From: a virus | IMG/VR virus record: IMGVR_UViG_3300025070_000019 | Location: 1-64,000 of that record | DNA length: 64,000 nucleotides | Direction: 5' to 3' (one strand) | Shown here: positions 60,051-64,000 of the stretch, one piece after another | How positions within the stretch are numbered: position 1 is the first letter of the stretch | How the letters are laid out: each line of letters opens with the position of its first letter | Position numbers and translations under genes: made by a program | Notes under the pieces: generated by a model | Told to the model about the DNA's origin: nothing | The model's database searches: none | The model's input: only the letters and a program-made list of their open reading frames with translations

Positions 60051-60798
60051 CGAAGATGAAGTAATTACAATCTCTTATTGCAATTACTTACATTATTTAG
60101 GCGGTAATATTAACAAGCTTTCTATAGCTCAATGTTTATTTAAAGATTTAATTTTAAAGTTAAATTATTTAATTTTAAAAAAAGAATTAAAAGATATAGA
60201 TTTATTTTTAAATAACTATTTAAAAACTTTAATTAAAAAATACTACTCAGATATAAACACAATTGATGATTTAGGTTATTTACACTCTTTTTATAGTCAA
60301 TTGTTTTTTAAGTATATTGACTTATTTCCAACAGAAAAATATATGCCTGGTTTTGTAGATTACAAACCTGTAGTAAAAATGGATGATATTGAATTAAAAT
60401 TAAATTTAGATCTTATTTTAATACAACAAAATAAAGACGCATACTATCATCTTATATGTTTTGCAAAAGATTTAGATGAATTTAATATAAAAAATAACCC
60501 ATTGAATTACTTTAAATTAAAGATATTAAGAAAAATACATACTAAACAAAAACGTAGAAGAGAACCAGTTAAGATGCATTTCTTATATATTCCTACTCCT
60601 ACATTTAGAAATCGCAATCAACGCGACTATAGATTAAAACATATAACAATAGACCTAGAAGATTACAAAGAAGTAAATACGGATAATTTTAAATCTTTAT
60701 TTAAAGATTACAAAAAAAGAAAACCTAAACCTAGATTTTACTGTAATGAAAAAAACTGTATAAAAAGAAAGGAGTGCTTAAATGCCAACTTACGGTGA
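60037..60798 (+). CDS. Possible degenerate PD-(D/E)XK nuclease-like protein, 253 aa
   Basis: Helical N-terminal half. Middle strands KMDDIELKLNLDLILIQQNK and YYHLICFAKD look like a weakened D...ExK nuclease core, and the C-terminus has CNEKNCIKRKECL, Cas4-like Cys spacing. Key catalytic residues are not clear. It may be an inactive Cas4/RecB-type paralogue. Confidence 0.5.
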   Translation: MERYNEDEVITISYCNYLHYLGGNINKLSIAQCLFKDLILKLNYLILKKELKDIDLFLNNYLKTLIKKYYSDINTIDDLGYLHSFYSQLFFKYIDLFPTEKYMPGFVDYKPVVKMDDIELKLNLDLILIQQNKDAYYHLICFAKDLDEFNIKNNPLNYFKLKILRKIHTKQKRRREPVKMHFLYIPTPTFRNRNQRDYRLKHITIDLEDYKEVNTDNFKSLFKDYKKRKPKPRFYCNEKNCIKRKECLNANLR

Positions 60799-61081
60799 TT
60801 TTGTACTAGCATCTAAGATAAGAATAAATCTTCCATCAGACTTATTCTATGGTGGACCTTGGACTCATTTAGCAACTGTAAAAAGAAGTTTATGTGAATA
60901 TGTAGCTTTATTACATGAACCGAGCCAAAAGATATATATAGAACAAATAAGTGCTACTGGTCATTTTCATCACATAGAAGACGATTCTTTATGGACTGCA
61001 CTTGTGCAATTTCTTGTATCGAAAGGTGTATTAGGTTTCAATAAAGATGAAGAGATTGTTGTAGGTAATTTTGAAAAGTAG
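60782..61081 (+). CDS. Hypothetical protein, 99 aa
   Basis: Soluble protein containing ATGHFHHIEDD. A GGAGTG site precedes the ATG. It overlaps the previous gene by 17 bases. No family is recognised. Confidence 0.55.
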   Translation: MPTYGDFVLASKIRINLPSDLFYGGPWTHLATVKRSLCEYVALLHEPSQKIYIEQISATGHFHHIEDDSLWTALVQFLVSKGVLGFNKDEEIVVGNFEK

Positions 61082-61490
61082 AAGTGTACTTAAGAATCAA
61101 TTCTTTTATTATGAAAATGCTTCTAATTTCCATAATAAAGTACGTGACATATTTGCAAACGATTCTTTCTTTAGGCAATTTGGTTGCTATCAAGAAGTAC
61201 CTTTATCATTTCTTGTAGATGATTATCCTAATAATAAAGATGCTGTTGATTGGTGGATAGATGAGTTTGGAGTAATTATAGAATTACATGGCAGACAACA
61301 TTATCACTCTACATCTTTTACAAAAGATATAAGCTATGAAGAAAAACAGAAAAACTTTTTTAACATTAAGTATAGAGATAATCGAAAGAAAACATTTTTA
61401 TTAGATGCAGATTACAAATACATAGAAATTTCTTATAAAGAAATTGGTAAAATAACTTCTGAATATTTAAAACAATTAATATTAAATTGA
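61071..61490 (+). CDS. Vsr/DUF559-like endonuclease
   Basis: Translation starts at TTG 61071 inside the end of the upstream gene, as there is no ATG earlier in the frame. The core AVDWWIDEFGVIIELHGRQHY (Asp, Glu and Gln-x-His) then YRDNRKKTFLLDADYKYIEISYKEI matches the PD-(D/E)XK fold of Vsr-like/DUF559 nucleases. It could be a repair or homing nuclease; no intron or intein is nearby. Confidence 0.8.
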   Translation: MKSRSVLKNQFFYYENASNFHNKVRDIFANDSFFRQFGCYQEVPLSFLVDDYPNNKDAVDWWIDEFGVIIELHGRQHYHSTSFTKDISYEEKQKNFFNIKYRDNRKKTFLLDADYKYIEISYKEIGKITSEYLKQLILN

Positions 61491-61497
61491 GGTTATC

Positions 61498-62133
61498 ATG
61501 AATAAAGAAGAACTAATTCAAATGTTATTTGCACTTGAGGAACAAGAAAAGATCAACACTGTATGGGAACCAAACTCAATATTGTTTTATGGACCTGATA
61601 GCCGCGTTATCAGTTTCAATCAAGACGTAAATGCTCAATCAGCTACTTCTTTAATATCACAGCTTTATCATTTAAACCATTTAGATACAGAAGATACAAT
61701 TGGTATACATTTAAATACACCTGGTGGAAACTTAACAGACGCTTTAGCTATATATGATTGTATAACTCAATTACCTAACCCTGTTATTATTCAAGCTACA
61801 GGTTTATGTGCTTCTGCTGGTTTGATTATATTAAGTGCTGCTGATTATAGAATAGCTACACCTAATTGTAGTTTCTTTTACCATGAGCCTGTAGTAGATG
61901 GTTCAGCTATTACTTCTTCTAGCGAGATGAATGAGTTTGCATCTCACTATGCAAACTCAAAAGTAATTGCAGATAGACTTATACAAAGAAAAGCTAAAAT
62001 TAAAAAAAGCATTTGGAACAAATATTTTGAAGGTAAAACTTCTTATTGGTTTGACACTCAAAAAGCATTAGAATATAACATAATAGATAAAATTAGTGAA
62101 TCAGATAAAATTGATTTTAAAATAAAAACATAA
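61498..62133 (+). CDS. ClpP-like serine protease
   Basis: Serine protease of the ClpP/crotonase fold, 211 aa. Catalytic Ser106 lies in GLCASAG and His129 in FFYHEP; the acid lies further on. HLNTPGGNLTDALAIYD is the ClpP substrate-strand segment. ClpP-type proteases in phages usually process the prohead scaffold, but no head genes adjoin here. It may instead be a free cytoplasmic or Clp-assisted protease. Confidence 0.9.
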   Translation: MNKEELIQMLFALEEQEKINTVWEPNSILFYGPDSRVISFNQDVNAQSATSLISQLYHLNHLDTEDTIGIHLNTPGGNLTDALAIYDCITQLPNPVIIQATGLCASAGLIILSAADYRIATPNCSFFYHEPVVDGSAITSSSEMNEFASHYANSKVIADRLIQRKAKIKKSIWNKYFEGKTSYWFDTQKALEYNIIDKISESDKIDFKIKT

Positions 62134-62149
62134 TTGTAAAGGATTTATT

Positions 62150-62500
62150 ATGGCTTCAAGAGGTCGAGGAGCAAGAACAAAAGGTGCTGCTTTTGAAAGA
62201 GAGTTAGCTAAGTATTTTACAGAAAATACTAAACTAACAGCCAAACGAGGGATTGGTCAAACTAGATCAGGTGGTTCTGAAGTATCCGATGTTGATATGC
62301 CTATACTTCATATAGAAGCTAAAAGACATAAAAGATGCAATATAAAAGCTGCACTTAGACAAGCTATTGATGATGCTAATGTAAATGGCAAAATACCAGT
62401 TGCTATAACTAGAGACGATAGAGCTGATATTTTAGTAACTATGCGTTTAGATGATTGGATAGATCTATTCAATGCTTATCTTGTCAAAAAGAAAAAATGA
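62150..62500 (+). CDS. Small PD-(D/E)XK nuclease, Holliday-resolvase-like
   Basis: 116 residues. Motifs: GAAFERELAKYF (Glu), then DVDMPILHIEAKRHKR (Asp, Glu-x-Lys), then a Gln-containing helix (ALRQAIDDAN). This is the compact phage resolvase-like fold (DUF/VRR-type). It may resolve branched DNA formed during recombination. It overlaps the next gene by 4 bases. Confidence 0.8.
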   Translation: MASRGRGARTKGAAFERELAKYFTENTKLTAKRGIGQTRSGGSEVSDVDMPILHIEAKRHKRCNIKAALRQAIDDANVNGKIPVAITRDDRADILVTMRLDDWIDLFNAYLVKKKK

Positions 62501-63231
62501 TAATAAAACCAAAAAAGAAATCATTATATATAACTGTTGACTATAATGATTTTGTTTTGCATTATCATAATATCTTTACTTTAAATTCTCAGAGTAAAGT
62601 CAAGTCGAGTTACATTTCAAAAAAGGAGTCTATTGCTTTTATCCTTATAGCAGTGGATTCCTTTTTTGATTTTATAACTAACTTATTTAATGCAAAACAA
62701 TATAACAAAAATATAACTTTATATACTTTATTAAAATTATTAGAAAAAGATGATCGTCCAATTGCAACTTTAAATTGGAAGTTAAAGAAGTACAAAAACT
62801 ACCTTTTGCAAAATGATCTTTCTTTCAAAGATCATTTAGTTGAAGCATTTTTAATGCATTTAAATAAAGTACATAAAAGAAAACCTAAGTATAAAAAAAA
62901 TTACAGATTGTTTTATTTTATTACTTGTGAAATTAAAACTTTTTTATTTAAAATAATTAGAAAAATCATTTATAAATCTAAAAGAGATTTTTTAACTAAT
63001 CAATCCTATTATTATTATAATAATAAATGCTTTGACATATTTATAGATAGTGGTTATTTATCTATTATAGAAAAAGAAAATCCTTTTTTATTTTATCTGT
63101 ATATTAAATACACAGAAGATTACTATGATAAAAAAGATTTTTATAAATTTCTAAATAATATTAGTAATAACTCTAATTATCATAAAGAGGACTTATGTCA
63201 ATTGATAAAAAAACTGCCATACAGCAATTAG
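62497..63231 (+). CDS. Hypothetical Lys-rich helical protein, 244 aa (sigma-factor-like?)
   Basis: ATG 62497 overlaps the upstream stop. The protein is basic and helical. The middle segment (LVEAFLMHLNKVHKRKPKYKKNYRLFYFITCEIKTFLFKIIRKIIY) faintly recalls region 2 of sigma factors or of T4 gp55-like late sigma. I cannot prove it. No zinc or catalytic motif is seen. Confidence 0.5.
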   Translation: MIIKPKKKSLYITVDYNDFVLHYHNIFTLNSQSKVKSSYISKKESIAFILIAVDSFFDFITNLFNAKQYNKNITLYTLLKLLEKDDRPIATLNWKLKKYKNYLLQNDLSFKDHLVEAFLMHLNKVHKRKPKYKKNYRLFYFITCEIKTFLFKIIRKIIYKSKRDFLTNQSYYYYNNKCFDIFIDSGYLSIIEKENPFLFYLYIKYTEDYYDKKDFYKFLNNISNNSNYHKEDLCQLIKKLPYSN

Positions 63232-63692
63232 GCACAAATAGTAATGTATCTAATCAATACAGTTTAGTTAAAAAACTATCTGGACCTAAAATAAATAAAA
63301 CAGTAAAAATGGTTATACCTGCTGGTAGAAATTTAACAGAATTAATTAGTAGAGAAAAATTGCCTCAAGCAATCTTTACTTGGTTAAGAAGAGTTCGCCA
63401 TTTTAAAAATGTAACAATTAGTTTTGTTGATGATATCTCCAATAGAGATTATCACGAAACTACAGTTGTAGATTTTAATACTAATAATAGACTTCCTGAA
63501 TGGGAACTCCAAGGCAAAAAATGGTTAGCAGAAAGAACTGCAGAAGTACTTGCAATGGAGAACATACTTGCTGTTAGAATAGATAAACAAGGTATCCACG
63601 CGATTTTAGATATGAAACAATCTTTTAATTCTGAAAGTGAAAATTGGGAACCACATTTATTATTTACACCTCACAAACCTACAGGATTTTAA
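63195..63692 (+). CDS. Hypothetical protein, 165 aa
   Basis: Soluble mixed protein with strands in the middle. The ATG follows AAAGAGGAC. It overlaps the upstream gene by 37 bases. No family is recognised. Confidence 0.55.
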   Translation: MSIDKKTAIQQLGTNSNVSNQYSLVKKLSGPKINKTVKMVIPAGRNLTELISREKLPQAIFTWLRRVRHFKNVTISFVDDISNRDYHETTVVDFNTNNRLPEWELQGKKWLAERTAEVLAMENILAVRIDKQGIHAILDMKQSFNSESENWEPHLLFTPHKPTGF

Positions 63693-63694
63693 TT

Positions 63695-63961
63695 ATGAGT
63701 TTATTTAAAGAAAGACAACAAACTAGTAAAAGAATTATTGCATTAGAAAATCAAATTCTTGCTCTTAAACAAGAATTAGCTAATCAATCTTCACAACCAG
63801 TTGCTTCATGTGATAAATGTGAAAGTGAAAAGTTATTATTAGACTCTCAGCTTAAAGATCTTAAAGCTGAACTTAAGAAAGTTAAATCTGATTTAACTCG
63901 CAGTAAAAATAAAATCACTAAATTGCAAGATCAACTTTCTTCATCGCAAAGTGAAGAATAA
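63695..63961 (+). CDS. Small coiled-coil protein, 88 aa
   Basis: ATG 63695 begins a long heptad coiled coil interrupted by CDKCES. An earlier in-frame ATG at 63644 lies inside the upstream gene and is less likely. The stop overlaps the next start (TAATG). Confidence 0.5.
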   Translation: MSLFKERQQTSKRIIALENQILALKQELANQSSQPVASCDKCESEKLLLDSQLKDLKAELKKVKSDLTRSKNKITKLQDQLSSSQSEE

Positions 63962-64000
63962 TGTGTAATTGTAAAAAAGATAAAAAATCTGATTTACAAA
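63961..64000 (+). CDS. Start of a small Cys/Lys-rich protein, cut by the window edge
   Basis: Begins MCNCKKDKKSD in the stop of the previous gene and runs out of the window, so it is partial. CxC at the start suggests metal binding, but little can be said. Confidence 0.4.
   Translation, partial: MCNCKKDKKSDLQ

Overview
This window is part of the genome of a tailed dsDNA bacteriophage (Caudoviricetes). It is very AT-rich (about 30% G+C by eye), tightly packed with short overlapping genes (many TAATG or ATGA junctions), and almost entirely rightward. It encodes a phage-type replication set, nucleotide metabolism genes, tail fibre-like proteins and lysis enzymes. I see no integrase or repressor, and no capsid, portal or terminase gene, so the head module probably lies outside the window. 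A lytic phage of a Gram-negative, perhaps aquatic host is suggested by the heptose-type sugar genes and lysis gene types, but the host cannot be fixed from sequence alone.

Layout: 1-7900 holds small early-type genes, a purine module (PurA, PurB), a tRNA with anticodon CAT and a dihydroorotate dehydrogenase-like gene. 7900-14350 holds a class III nucleotide cyclase with membrane segments, an AlkB-like dioxygenase, a lytic transglycosylase, ThyX, an SSB and a leftward amidase endolysin. 14260-22240 holds the most striking cassette: a nucleotidyltransferase-like gene, a zinc-ribbon protein, a 1115-residue protein ending in an E2-like domain, a JAMM peptidase, an E1/ThiF-like enzyme and a tandem ubiquitin-like protein. 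22390-33140 holds PhoH, SpoVG-like, ribonucleotide reductase, MazG-like, dCMP deaminase, RecA/UvsX, a class II aminoacyl-tRNA-synthetase-like enzyme and a Holliday-type endonuclease. 33400-51900 holds the DNA polymerase III alpha subunit (DnaE) broken into three genes, with about 13.5 kb of tail-fibre-type genes inserted between the second and third. 51900-64000 holds a phosphoesterase, a Cas4-like nuclease, GMP reductase, a PfkB kinase, a primase-helicase, a cupin, several nucleases and ClpP.

How the genes fit together: GMP reductase, PurA and PurB form a complete GMP to IMP to adenylosuccinate to AMP route, and dCMP deaminase with ThyX gives dCMP to dUMP to dTMP. With ribonucleotide reductase this would turn host G and C nucleotides into the A and T that this genome needs. 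The polymerase needs assembly from three genes; the second join carries N- and C-halves of a split intein at the same site as the cyanobacterial DnaE split intein. The E1-E2-JAMM-tandem-Ubl set is a candidate complete phage-encoded protein-conjugation system and is the best candidate for an undescribed biological system here.
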